A DNA stretch of 29,204 bases from JAVBSX01 sp051660685 (GCA_051660685.1 JBOFQB010000030.1:1-29204); one strand, 5' to 3'. Numbered from the stretch's first letter, positions 1 through 8,100 are shown. The notes: generated from the sequence alone by a model not told the origin. A program made the numbers and translations.

Positions 1-149
1 AGGAAAAACAAAAGCCGGAAAGGAGGTGCGCAGCACTGTATTGACGGTCGTATTTTGGGACAACTGAGACAAATAGGAGGTTTGTTGACAAAAAAATGTC
101 ACAAACCGTCAGTACGCTGCGCTCCCTTCCGGCTGTTGTGTTTGCCTGA
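1..149. repeat. Imperfect long palindrome at left edge
   Basis: Positions 13-48 and 105-134 are imperfect inverted repeats: AGCCGGAAAGGAG...TGACGGT on the left matches, in reverse complement, ACCGTCAGTACGC...TTCCGGCT on the right. Weaker similarity extends outward to about 1 and 149. A small hairpin lies inside at about 81-104 (TTTGTTGACA, A-rich loop, TGTCACAAA). No gene is evident here. It may be part of a larger element cut by the window edge. No transposase or clear target duplication is visible. Confidence 0.5.
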
Positions 150-200
150 AACGTGTATTTTGACCAAATTAACGATGAATCCATGTTTTGATGCGTTAGC

Positions 201-240
201 CCTCCCTATTCCCTATCCCCCACTCTCTAGTCCCTACTCC
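201..240 (-). repeat. G-rich TAGGG-type array after the 210-aa gene
   Basis: Read on the minus strand, directly after the TGA stop at 241-243, this stretch contains GGAGTAGGGACTAG followed by GGGGGATAGGGAATAGGG. It belongs to the G-rich short-tandem family seen after several other stop codons in the window. Runs of three or more G separated by 3-4 bases fit a G-quadruplex pattern. Confidence 0.6.
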
Positions 241-873
241 TCAATACTTCACGCTCAAGACGCTCAATAGGGTCGAGAGCGAATTACTGTTTTCTGAGTC
301 GGACACTTTGGTCACTTGGCAGTCCGCAATCGGTCCCTTAACTGGACTAATGAGAATGACGGATCGTTTAGCCCTTAAAGCGTGAACCTGTTCAAGACTC
401 GGCCGTTTCAAGTCGGCAGGACCGTCTGCAACGACGACAAAACGTCGCTGTTTCCGCTCATTGAGCATCTGCGAAACCGTCATTGTCTGTTCCTGCTTTT
501 CCGAGAAAAAACTTTGCAGCATGAACCGCGCCTTATTCACGTCAACCATGTCATTACCATATCCGTAAATGAACGCTTCCTGACCAAAAGGACCGGTTGC
601 CAACTCGTTAAAAGAAGTTGCATAACAGGTGTAATTGGGTCGGACCAAAACAACTTCAACGTCAAAAAGCGTCTCGGGATTCGACGTTCGCTGTTCCGCC
701 TTTTCACCCCGTCGATGTCCAACATGTCGAATCATGTTGCTGATCGCCTTAAATTTATCCGTCTGCAACCCCGTTGCCGTTGTTACATCAAAAAAGGATT
801 CCGTAAACACAAAAGTCAACTTTTTACTAACCCGGAGTAATCGAGTCACAAACTCTTCAATATTTGCAGCCAT
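241..873 (-). CDS. Hypothetical protein, 210 aa
   Basis: I do not recognise this family. The 210-residue product has no obvious signal peptide or membrane segment. It starts MAANIEEFVTRLL, has a charged middle (HRRGEKAEQR at about 53-62), and an alternating hydrophobic pattern suggesting a mixed alpha/beta fold. The C-terminal 20 residues are serine/leucine-rich low complexity. The ATG at 873 has no clear Shine-Dalgarno sequence. Support for coding is the open frame of 211 codons and the G-rich array immediately after its stop, as at other genuine genes here. The next gene upstream on the same strand is the DUF1080 protein, about 165 bases away, so cotranscription is possible. Function unknown. 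Confidence 0.55.
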   Translation of the reverse strand: MAANIEEFVTRLLRVSKKLTFVFTESFFDVTTATGLQTDKFKAISNMIRHVGHRRGEKAEQRTSNPETLFDVEVVLVRPNYTCYATSFNELATGPFGQEAFIYGYGNDMVDVNKARFMLQSFFSEKQEQTMTVSQMLNERKQRRFVVVADGPADLKRPSLEQVHALRAKRSVILISPVKGPIADCQVTKVSDSENSNSLSTLLSVLSVKY

Positions 874-1037
874 TTTTCAAGGTAAATTGTACAATCCAAA
901 ATATTACAGCACCCAGTCAAGCCTTATATTGTGGTCGCCTGCTTTTTTGTTTTCCCGAATTGTTCGAAAAAACAATGCGTTGATTCACAAGACTTGCCTT
1001 GGTTGGGTACTACTGTCAAAAACTTAAAACCTTGCCC

Positions 1038-1700
1038 CTACAATTTTTTGAGAAAAACGTTTTTGAACTGCGGAACTGTTTTGGGATCATGTTGCTGAAG
1101 AGCAATATGACCTCGTTGACGAATTCGTTTGGTCGCTTCTGTAATTTCACCTTGTTCCGCTCCTTGCGCCGCTTTTTCAACCGGATCAACGTAAATGTAC
1201 AAAACCTGTCCGTTGACGCGAACTGTCAACGTGTCCCCTTTGACAGAAATATGATAGGTGAACCATTCATCATTTCCGTGAGGTGCTTTCAACATTTTGA
1301 TAATGTTGTAAAGACTTCCTGTTTTAACGGGATCAGAATGAGAACAGTTAATTTGCAGTTCAAAACCTTTGACCGGCCAATTCGGCTCAAATTTCGGAAC
1401 ATGGAAGTAGAGACCGGAATTTCCGCCCCGATTGACTTTGCAATCAATTTTCAGTTCAAAATCACCCAATTCTTCCATAAAGAAGAGGTGATTTTTGGGT
1501 CCTCCCCCGACAATGCAACCCTCTTTGACGACCCAACCATCTTCAATCGGTTCATTCGCTTTCCAACCGTCTAGGGTTTTACCGTCAAAAATGACTTCCC
1601 AACCATTTTCGCGGTCATCTTCGGAGAGGACATTATCCTCACAAAGGGCAAAGGGGGTCAATAATGCAAGCAGGAGCAGGGTGAGGACTGTTTTTTTCAT
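1038..1700 (-). CDS. Secreted DUF1080 (3-keto-disaccharide hydrolase-like) protein
   Basis: A 220-residue secreted protein of the DUF1080 / 3-keto-disaccharide hydrolase family (PF06439), a concanavalin-like beta-sandwich very abundant in planctomycetes. The ATG at 1700 is chosen over an upstream in-frame start because it directly precedes a signal peptide (MKKTVLTLLLLALLTPFALC) and follows a GGAGAG ribosome-binding site. Family marks include GWEVIFDGKTLDGWK near the mature N-terminus, GGNSGLYFHVP in the middle, and RGHIALQQHDP near the C-terminus, where family members usually have GxIxLQxHG. Known members act on 3-keto-glycosides or bind sugars in the periplasm or outside the cell. The substrate here cannot be told from sequence. 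Length is normal for a single-domain member. Confidence 0.88.
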   Translation of the reverse strand: MKKTVLTLLLLALLTPFALCEDNVLSEDDRENGWEVIFDGKTLDGWKANEPIEDGWVVKEGCIVGGGPKNHLFFMEELGDFELKIDCKVNRGGNSGLYFHVPKFEPNWPVKGFELQINCSHSDPVKTGSLYNIIKMLKAPHGNDEWFTYHISVKGDTLTVRVNGQVLYIYVDPVEKAAQGAEQGEITEATKRIRQRGHIALQQHDPKTVPQFKNVFLKKL

Positions 1701-2005
1701 AGGGTCTCTCCAGTTCAGATAATAGGTTAAGCCAAAATACATCATCGAACGAATTCGACAAACAAGCCGTTATTAGAGCATTGGGACAAAAAAGCTGCAA
1801 GAACCCCTACAAAAACCTGTTGAGAATTGTAGGATGTCAAAATGTGCAGACCTCGCCAAATCTCAATTGCAAGTCAAGGGCTGTTGTTTTCAAAAAATCT
1901 CGGAAATCAACAACTCTCAAACCCCGAATAAGGGTTGGGCAAGGGGGACTGTTTTCTCTCTATTCACTTTGTTTCCTCGATTCACCTTAACTCCCTTTTT
2001 TGTTC

Positions 2006-2452
2006 ATGTCAACAAAAGAATTATCCGGGCCGATCTGGTTGCAACGAACCTTACTTTTGCCGAGTTTCTCTCGCGGTCTTTGGAAAATCACGCGCAATGT
2101 TCTCGACGAATTGCCGGAATTAAAAACGGTTCAAACCGGCTTACTTCACCTGTTTTTGCAGCATACTTCTGCCTCATTGACCTTGAACGAAAATGCGGAC
2201 CCGGACGTTCCTCAGGATTTGGACCGAATGACGGATCATCTGGTTCCAGAGTCTTTCCCTTATCAACACACGTCTGAGGGGAAGGACGACATGCCGGCTC
2301 ATGTCAAATCCTCACTTTTTGGGGTTTCTCAAACCATTCCAATTGGTCAGGGACGCTTGTTACTTGGAATCTGGCAGGGAATTTTTCTTTGCGAGCATCG
2401 ACGTATTCCTCATCGTCGGACATTGGTTTTGACCCTTTTGGGTCAACAATAG
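2006..2452 (+). CDS. yjbQ: YjbQ/UPF0047 family protein
   Basis: A 148-residue member of the UPF0047/YjbQ family, small beta-barrel trimers with a histidine-lined site. Some members show weak thiamine-phosphate synthase activity, but the physiological role is unsettled. Visible marks are LFLQHTSASLTLNENADPDV (about 48-67; usual form HTTAAVxxNENxDPDV), DDMPAHVKSSLFG (about 94-106) and GRLLLGIWQGIFLCEHR (about 114-130). The conserved histidines of the first and second blocks are present. The ATG at 2006 is preferred over a TTG two codons earlier. It is a lone plus-strand gene between minus-strand genes, convergent with the AsmA-like gene (28 bases between stops). Confidence 0.85.
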   Translation: MSTKELSGPIWLQRTLLLPSFSRGLWKITRNVLDELPELKTVQTGLLHLFLQHTSASLTLNENADPDVPQDLDRMTDHLVPESFPYQHTSEGKDDMPAHVKSSLFGVSQTIPIGQGRLLLGIWQGIFLCEHRRIPHRRTLVLTLLGQQ

Positions 2453-2480
2453 TGTATTTTTTGTCAACGATTTGGATTCC

Positions 2481-4019
2481 TCATTTTTTTCCCCGTTCAA
2501 GAGGGAGATAGGGGATGATTTTTTGTGATTGGGGGGTCAGGGGAACCAATTCGGCATTATCGGACATAAGCGAATAAAGAACATTAGCGTAAGGGATTCG
2601 GGTTTCACTGCGCGATTGTTGCAGATAGAGATAATTATTGCCCTGATTGCCCTTAAATTTCATCATTGCTCCGCTTGGATTGACAGATTGGAAGAGACAA
2701 CCGGAATCGTTAAAATCGAAGCAGATAACGGCGTGTTCAAGGGGAATCGGGGAATTCGGGCGAACCCGTTCCAAAGGGGAATAACCCGTATTCGTTGCCG
2801 TTTCCGTTGGGGTCCAGCTGAGTGCAAACTGATCGATTAGTTTGACGAGCAATTCCTTTTGCAAGGTTCCGTCTTTGATTTCACCCCAACCTTTTGCATA
2901 GTGTAAACGATTGTCGGTTCGTGAAAATTCCAGCATCGCTTCTTTGATTCCGATTGTGAAGAGACCTGAAACATGATAGGGGGTCAAGGTCGGAGCAAGC
3001 AGCGCAAGGTCAATACCCGTTATATTCATCTCTTCCAACTTGACCTGCATCTTCTGTTCCGGCATAAATTCGGCATAAATTCGTCCTGAAAAACGACAGT
3101 CTGGTCCAAGTGGTATCAAATCGGGGAACAACAACGTCAAAAAACGACCGGATGAATACGTCTGAACTGTTGAATACAGCAAGTTCAGTTGGGGTCGTTG
3201 TTGCGAATCCGCAACATTTCGGGTCTTCTCGATTCGCAACTCAATCGGTTCCGCCGTTAAATTGTCCGACATGTTGAACGAACATTCCAGCAAATCCTTT
3301 TCCGGCGTTGATGTAAATGTTCCATTCAAAAATGTCAGGCGGAATTTTTGTGATGATCCCGAAATCGTCGTAACCCCCGAACCGTCAAGTGAAATCATTC
3401 TGTTGGAATCAACCGTTTGACCCAAATCGATACTGCGTCCCAAATCAACCCCGCGATTGAGATCGGCCCGATCTCCCGAATCGGCTTCTTTCCCGATTTG
3501 CTGAAAAGAAGAGGTTTGTGGTACAGAAGAGGTTTGCGGAAAAGAATCAGCCTGTTGATAAGAGAACGGAGCCGTTATCTCAATGTTTTCTATCGTAAAG
3601 GTAAAAGTCCTTGCGACCCCTCCAAATTGGTCCTGAAACAGTTCAAAGAGAATCCGATTGAATTCCCTGAACATGTCCAACTGTCCAATCGGTTCGAGAT
3701 TGACAAACAATTCCGTTATTTCGCAAGACCATTTCGGCCCTTTTTGGACTAACTCGATTTCAGGACATACGACAAGGGGAATTCGGGTCTGTGATTGTAG
3801 AATGGAAAATTGTTTATATCGTCGGGTTGACGGATTCAGGTGTTCAACCTGTTCGATCTGGACCGTCCAAGGAGTTTGCGCGGCGATTTGCCGTTCTTCC
3901 CAACGTGCGGAAAGAGGGAGTGAGCGCAACAGTAAACCGGCTGAAAGAGCAATCGTCAGCAACGGACCTAACAACAAAAACAGGATGATGGTAATCAATC
4001 GCCGATTCGAATCGTACAT
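2481..4019 (-). CDS. AsmA-like membrane-anchored protein in flagellar cluster
   Basis: A 512-residue protein with one N-terminal membrane anchor (about 9-32, LITIILFLLLGPLLTIALSA) and a large, probably periplasmic, region of beta-strand-like repeats. The C-terminal third (GLFTIGIKEAMLEF, then GWGEIKDGTLQKELLVKLIDQ) resembles the GxG...L pattern of AsmA/TamB-like envelope proteins. That is my inference, not a firm family assignment. A low-complexity stretch around 165-220 contains repeated D-L-G-R/Q motifs. The ATG at 4019 lies inside the 3' end of fliG, overlapping by 25 bases, so it is probably translationally coupled to fliG. In many flagellar operons fliH and fliI follow fliG; this gene sits there instead and has no resemblance to either. 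Confidence 0.7.
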   Translation of the reverse strand: MYDSNRRLITIILFLLLGPLLTIALSAGLLLRSLPLSARWEERQIAAQTPWTVQIEQVEHLNPSTRRYKQFSILQSQTRIPLVVCPEIELVQKGPKWSCEITELFVNLEPIGQLDMFREFNRILFELFQDQFGGVARTFTFTIENIEITAPFSYQQADSFPQTSSVPQTSSFQQIGKEADSGDRADLNRGVDLGRSIDLGQTVDSNRMISLDGSGVTTISGSSQKFRLTFLNGTFTSTPEKDLLECSFNMSDNLTAEPIELRIEKTRNVADSQQRPQLNLLYSTVQTYSSGRFLTLLFPDLIPLGPDCRFSGRIYAEFMPEQKMQVKLEEMNITGIDLALLAPTLTPYHVSGLFTIGIKEAMLEFSRTDNRLHYAKGWGEIKDGTLQKELLVKLIDQFALSWTPTETATNTGYSPLERVRPNSPIPLEHAVICFDFNDSGCLFQSVNPSGAMMKFKGNQGNNYLYLQQSRSETRIPYANVLYSLMSDNAELVPLTPQSQKIIPYLPLERGKK

Positions 4020-5350
4020 CGTCTTTTTTCCAAAATGATCTTTCTCGCCTCATCCACTTCATTCGGGTCAATCACCCCCAACTCCTGAAATCGTCGTTGC
4101 ATCACCCGTTCCTCTTCCGGGGTAAAATCCCGGACAATCCGTTCAATGAGTGATTTGGGAGCACCACAAAGGGCAAGAAGAGCTGTTCGCTGATCGACGG
4201 AACTAAAAAGTTGAGTCAACTCTGTATCACTTAATCCCTGCAACTCATCAAATGCCGAAAACGTCGTCTCTCCCAACTTTCTTGTCTTCTCTTTTCCCAA
4301 CCTTGCCGTTTCCCCCAATGTTGCAACACCTCCCAATGTCATTCCCGTCTCTCCTCCCTGCTCTGACTTCACTGTCCGACCAAGAGGATCAACCTGAAAT
4401 AAACCTGTTCTTAATTCGGGATCAATTCTTTTGAGCATTTCCCGGGCTGCATGAAGCCCCTTGATCCGCCGACGATTGCCGTATTGTCGTTGCTGTTCTT
4501 CCAATCGTTCGCTCAACGCCAATTCTATATCCGCAAGAACCTCATCATCCGTTTCCTCCAATTCCGCAACCCGCATAATCAGTTCCCGCTGTTCTTCCGT
4601 CGGAAAATGTTGCAAAACCTGACCCGCCAAATCTGTTGGAAGATGTGCGAGAACAAGGGCAATGACAGGACAACTTTCTGCAAGAAGCAGTTCCCGAATC
4701 TGTAACGGCGGAATCGTATGCAAAAAACCAAATGTTCCCGATGTAGAAGATTCATCCGTTCCGTTTTTCGTCAACGGAAGTTCAACAGGCAAGGATTGTT
4801 GGACAGAAGGAGTCGCATGTCTGTTGTGTAACGGATTACCATAAACGGTCAGGTCTGCAAAACCGGTTTGAAAGACACTTCCACTTTTGGAATCCGAAAC
4901 CGTATTTCCAACACCTGCTCGATTTGCTAACCCCGCTTGATTCCCTGAATCTGCCTGATTCGCTAAACCTGTCTGATTTGGCAACTCGGTTTGGTTCGTC
5001 CAACCCGATTTCTGGTTTTCTGGACCCGGGGAACTCGGGGTTGAAACAGAAGAATTCATCGGACTCGGTTCAAAGGAGTCAAGACCATCCATACTCCCCA
5101 ACCGGTCAAATCGCGGTCGTTGCCAATCCAATTGTTGTGTCAATTGCGGACTATTTCCCGTTTCAATTGCACTCAAAAAATCAGCAACCACTTTTCGGAC
5201 CTGTTCGGGCGCAACTCCCGACAATCGTCGCATTTCAACGCGAATCTGCGCCGCTTCTTGAGGTTCCAGACGCTGCAACAAAGTTTGAGCGGCCTCTTCA
5301 GGAAGTCCGTTCAAAAACAAGGCCGTCTTTTCTAATCCCGTATGAACCAT
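3995..5350 (-). CDS. fliG: Flagellar motor switch protein FliG, divergent
   Basis: FliG links the MS ring (FliF) to the switch (FliM) and takes torque from the stator. At 451 aa it is well above the usual 330-340. Domains: FliG_N 1-65 (EKTALFLNGLPEEAAQTLLQ); a low-complexity linker 66-205 with N-Q-x-G/A repeats at 115-150; FliG_M about 206-285; a second linker to about 360; FliG_C 361-451. FliG_M has ESCP (225-228) where most FliGs have EHPQ, although the arginine equivalent to R160 is kept (R260). In FliG_C, a gapless alignment to E. coli gives C395 for K264, E412 for R281, R419/R420 for D288/D289, and D428 for R297, a reversal of the torque-helix charges. A GGCGGA-like ribosome-binding site precedes the ATG at 5350. 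The 3' end overlaps the AsmA-like gene. Confidence 0.9.
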   Translation of the reverse strand: MVHTGLEKTALFLNGLPEEAAQTLLQRLEPQEAAQIRVEMRRLSGVAPEQVRKVVADFLSAIETGNSPQLTQQLDWQRPRFDRLGSMDGLDSFEPSPMNSSVSTPSSPGPENQKSGWTNQTELPNQTGLANQADSGNQAGLANRAGVGNTVSDSKSGSVFQTGFADLTVYGNPLHNRHATPSVQQSLPVELPLTKNGTDESSTSGTFGFLHTIPPLQIRELLLAESCPVIALVLAHLPTDLAGQVLQHFPTEEQRELIMRVAELEETDDEVLADIELALSERLEEQQRQYGNRRRIKGLHAAREMLKRIDPELRTGLFQVDPLGRTVKSEQGGETGMTLGGVATLGETARLGKEKTRKLGETTFSAFDELQGLSDTELTQLFSSVDQRTALLALCGAPKSLIERIVRDFTPEEERVMQRRFQELGVIDPNEVDEARKIILEKRRCTIRIGD

Positions 5351-5418
5351 TTTTATCCGCCTTTTACAAATTATAACTCAACAACAATAATTCCGCCCAA
5401 CAAGTCCGTTATTTCCCC

Positions 5419-5472
5419 TTCTTCCCCCCCTATTCCCTATCCCCCAACCCCTATCCCCTATCTCCCCCCTCA
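5419..5472 (-). repeat. G-rich array overlapping the 3' end of the 261-aa gene
   Basis: On the minus strand this reads as repeated GGGGGGAGATAGGGG, ATAGGGG, TTGGGGG and ATAGGGAATAGGGG units. The TAG stop at 5451-5453 and the last codons of the 261-aa protein (EGGDRG) lie inside the array. Several G-runs with short spacers fit a G-quadruplex pattern on the mRNA strand. Confidence 0.65.
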
Positions 5473-6236
5473 TTGTCATTCACATTTCCGACCCATTGTC
5501 TCATAATATTTGCGGCTGCATCGAGATTTTGCTCGACAACTCCTGCTGCTTCATCCGTCAATGTGTGCAAATTCTTGCCAAATCGTTGCAAACTTCTCGC
5601 CGCTTCAAGTTGTTCCTCAACCGTTGCACTGTCCAGTTTTATCTGCACCAACTCTTTTTCTTGCGCTGCTAATTCCTCTTCCGTCAATTGACCAATCCGC
5701 TCCTGTCGTTTCGCAATCGTTCGCGCCAACCTCGCCGTTTCCGTTTCCTTTGTCCGATCCAAAACCTCAAGAATAATCTTACCCCGACGCTCTTCGGCAC
5801 TTTCCCGTTTCTGTTGCGCAAGTTCAACCGTCATTTTCGTTTTCGCCGCTTCAACTAACCGCGACATGTCGCTTGGATACAACATGCTGGTCCATTCCGA
5901 CGTTGCAATGAGCTCATTGCTCTCCTGCTGATGATACTTCTTCCCCTTTTTCCGCCCCGCTAAACGTCGCTTCTCCTCCTCTTCCTGCCGTTTTTCCGCC
6001 CGGTCTTTCGCATAGTCCTTCGCCTTTTCAAGCGTCTGACGATTCGGTTTCCCAATCCTCTTCTCCCCCACTTTCTGCCGAATCACAACCCGATCCGATT
6101 CAATCTCCGCAAGTGTTCCAAGCAACTGCGCAATTTCAGCCGGTAATAACCCGGCTGTTTCGCCAATCCGTTTCGCCTTTTCAACCGGCGTCAAAACAGG
6201 TTGCTCTGATTTGTTTTTCTTCTTGCGAAAAAACAT
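5451..6236 (-). CDS. Coiled-coil protein with FliF-like C-terminal tail
   Basis: A 261-residue soluble, highly charged protein encoded between fliF and fliG. I do not recognise it as a named flagellar protein. It starts MFFRKKKNKSEQ, has a short helical N-terminal segment (EKAKRIGETAGLLPAEIAQL), then a long K/E/R-rich coiled coil (about 65-215), with no membrane segment. The C-terminus (about 235-251, EQNLDAAANIMRQWVGN) matches the FliF tail encoded upstream (ENPDAAVNVLRQWIGN), the part of FliF known in other bacteria to bind FliG_N. FliH is the usual coiled-coil protein of such operons, but FliH does not normally end this way. The last residues (GGDRG) are encoded by a G-rich intergenic array. 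The ATG at 6236 has an AGGA close upstream. Likely role: a FliG-binding partner (inference). Confidence 0.75.
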   Translation of the reverse strand: MFFRKKKNKSEQPVLTPVEKAKRIGETAGLLPAEIAQLLGTLAEIESDRVVIRQKVGEKRIGKPNRQTLEKAKDYAKDRAEKRQEEEEKRRLAGRKKGKKYHQQESNELIATSEWTSMLYPSDMSRLVEAAKTKMTVELAQQKRESAEERRGKIILEVLDRTKETETARLARTIAKRQERIGQLTEEELAAQEKELVQIKLDSATVEEQLEAARSLQRFGKNLHTLTDEAAGVVEQNLDAAANIMRQWVGNVNDNEGGDRG

Positions 6237-6240
6237 GTTC

Positions 6241-6321
6241 CTAATTCCCTATCTCCTATCTCCCGTTCACTATTCCCCGTTTTCCGTTCTCCGATTTCCA
6301 TTCTCCATTCCCAAGTCCCTA
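6241..6321 (-). repeat. Degenerate G-rich array after fliF
   Basis: On the minus strand, starting at the TAG stop of fliF (6319-6321), the sequence runs TAGGGACTTGGGAATGGAG and continues through degenerate GGAAAT, GGAGAAC, GGGGAATAG and GGGAGATAGG units up to the next gene. It is the least G-dense member of this array family, but it has the same orientation and the same position relative to the stop codon. Confidence 0.5.
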
Positions 6322-7998
6322 CTCTTGTACAACCAAATTGCCAATCCATTGTCGTAAAACATTCACAGCAGCATCAGGGTTCTCCGTTACAAGCTCCGTC
6401 ACCTCATGCTGCAACGATTTCATCGACTTGCTAAAAGGTTCCAACCGTCGATCAGCACTCATTTCTTCAACTTCTTCCTCCTCTCCCGCTGTTGTTTCCA
6501 ACATCTCAGGAGGAAGTTCAGGTGCTTCATAAATGACAATCGGTTCAGCCTTTTTAACCCGGGTTAAACTCCAGAGTACAAACACCCCCCCCCCAACCAG
6601 TCCCAATAAGGCAAGAGTCTGCCAGTTTTCCGCCAACCATTCCTGCAACAGTTCCGAAAACGTCGGCGGAGCAACCAACTTCGGGGCAGGATCATTGTAG
6701 GTTGCAACCGTTACCATTTGCGAAATGTCAACCATATTGGACGGACGATAAGGTGCTAACATCTGACCAACCGAACTGCGGACCATCTGTGTCACTTCTG
6801 TACTGACGATCTCCAGATCGTTCATCGTTGGTTCCGTCGTTGATTGCGGATTTCGTTCCGTCCAGACCTGTCGAATGTAACTCAAAGGTATCCGAATTGT
6901 CGCCGTTACATATTTCGGTGTCAAACCGGCAATTCGTCCTTTTCCTTCAACACCCGAAAGAGCCTTTTGCACCTCGTTTTCTTCCGTTTTTTCTTTGGTG
7001 TATCCCCCTTCAATAACCGTTGCATTAGCGTTAGGAACCGGCAATCCCCCTTGCGGAGTTAAACCAGGTCGCGCCCCCCAATTTCGCTCTCTTTTGTCCA
7101 AATCCGTCGAACGTTCCCGGGTTGCAACCGCAATTGCCGGACCATGTGCAACATCATGCTCTTCACGACCAAGCGATTTGTCCAACTCAACCGTCGTCTT
7201 CACCCACATCCCCTGAATGTCAGGAAATAATCCCCGAATCTTCTTCTCCCAATTACTTTCATACGCCTGTTGCTGTTCTTCATACGTCTTTGCGGTCCCT
7301 TTTGTTTTCAGATCATTACCAATCCAGGATTCCTGATTGCGGGAATCAATGATTCGTATCTCCTTCAAATCGGTAATACCAAGTGAACCGGCAACGAGCT
7401 GTGATATTCCTGAAACCTGTTCTTCCGTCAACGGGACAAAACCAACCGGGGTTATTGAAACGGACGCCGACCGGATTGTTTTGCTGTAAAAGATTTTGGG
7501 GTCCCGCTCAACCCGACTGTCCGGCATAACGATTGCACTTTCGACCCAACCATAACTGCTTATTACATTCGACAATTCCTGTCCTTTAGCAACCAGCATT
7601 TTCTGGTCCATCATCTTGCCGCTTTCATAAACGCCAAGACCGTTCACGGTTTTGTCCAACTGACTCCCCAGTTCGGTTACTGCTTTTGCTTCAAAAATAG
7701 CAGCTGCAAACTTATTGACCTGTGTACGAGGAACTTTCAGCTTCATCCCGTCCCAAGAATACCCGGTTAACCCCGCTTTACCTAATGCACTGTCAATCGC
7801 CAATTGCTGCGACATGTTAAACAGCCGACCATTTCCAACGTAAATGAACTCACTGTCGGATTTAGCAACTCCAACAACCAAGAAAGCGAGACTGATGAGG
7901 AGCAGAACACCGAGCATAATAACGGTAATCCGATTCCCCGGACTCATGCTGAGTACCAAATCACGCAACTGACTGTATTGTTTGTTCAAAAATTCCAT
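6319..7998 (-). CDS. fliF: Flagellar MS-ring protein FliF
   Basis: FliF forms the inner-membrane MS ring on which the basal body and C ring assemble. At 559 aa the length is normal. Order: TM1 about 23-46 (ITVIMLGVLLLISLAFLVVG); YscJ/FliF ring-building domains from about 50 to 300 (for example EAKAVTELGSQLD and WVESAIVMPDSRVERD, the usual VxLxxPxxS block); a long periplasmic region; TM2 about 459-481; a cytoplasmic tail ending ENPDAAVNVLRQWIGN (539-554), the FliG_N-binding motif. TM2 contains three GGG codons that form a 10-base homopolymer (6585-6594). The ATG at 7998 lacks a strong ribosome-binding site. It lies 102 bases after fliE, in the same orientation. Confidence 0.95.
   Translation of the reverse strand: MEFLNKQYSQLRDLVLSMSPGNRITVIMLGVLLLISLAFLVVGVAKSDSEFIYVGNGRLFNMSQQLAIDSALGKAGLTGYSWDGMKLKVPRTQVNKFAAAIFEAKAVTELGSQLDKTVNGLGVYESGKMMDQKMLVAKGQELSNVISSYGWVESAIVMPDSRVERDPKIFYSKTIRSASVSITPVGFVPLTEEQVSGISQLVAGSLGITDLKEIRIIDSRNQESWIGNDLKTKGTAKTYEEQQQAYESNWEKKIRGLFPDIQGMWVKTTVELDKSLGREEHDVAHGPAIAVATRERSTDLDKRERNWGARPGLTPQGGLPVPNANATVIEGGYTKEKTEENEVQKALSGVEGKGRIAGLTPKYVTATIRIPLSYIRQVWTERNPQSTTEPTMNDLEIVSTEVTQMVRSSVGQMLAPYRPSNMVDISQMVTVATYNDPAPKLVAPPTFSELLQEWLAENWQTLALLGLVGGGVFVLWSLTRVKKAEPIVIYEAPELPPEMLETTAGEEEEVEEMSADRRLEPFSKSMKSLQHEVTELVTENPDAAVNVLRQWIGNLVVQE
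6585..6594 (-). repeat. Ten-base G homopolymer within fliF
   Basis: The plus strand has ten consecutive C, so the fliF coding strand has ten consecutive G, encoding Gly-Gly-Gly in TM2 (about residues 469-471). The reading frame is intact in this sequence. A change of one base would truncate FliF before its FliG-binding tail. Confidence 0.8.
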
Positions 7999-8100
7999 GA
8001 GAGGTCATTTAATGTCGTTGTGACTCACCTAAGGTTCTTACGCAACCCTAAAGTTCTTAGGCGACGTCGCCGTTCTCGTTTACACCCTTCTATTCCCCAT

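Noticed and set aside
1..149. Integron attC site.
   Set aside because: No GTTRRRY core in the correct place at both ends and no integrase or cassette run in view.
382..840. A 152-codon plus-strand open frame opposite the 210-aa gene.
   Set aside because: It lies wholly antisense to the minus-strand gene, has no recognisable motif and no ribosome-binding site. The minus frame is longer and is followed by a stop-linked array like true genes here.
999..1574. A 191-codon plus-strand open frame.
   Set aside because: It is antisense to the DUF1080 gene, which has a signal peptide, ribosome-binding site and family motifs.
5451..6236. Assignment of the 261-aa protein as FliH.
   Set aside because: It sits before fliG, not after it, has no FliH C-terminal domain visible, and ends in a FliF-type tail.
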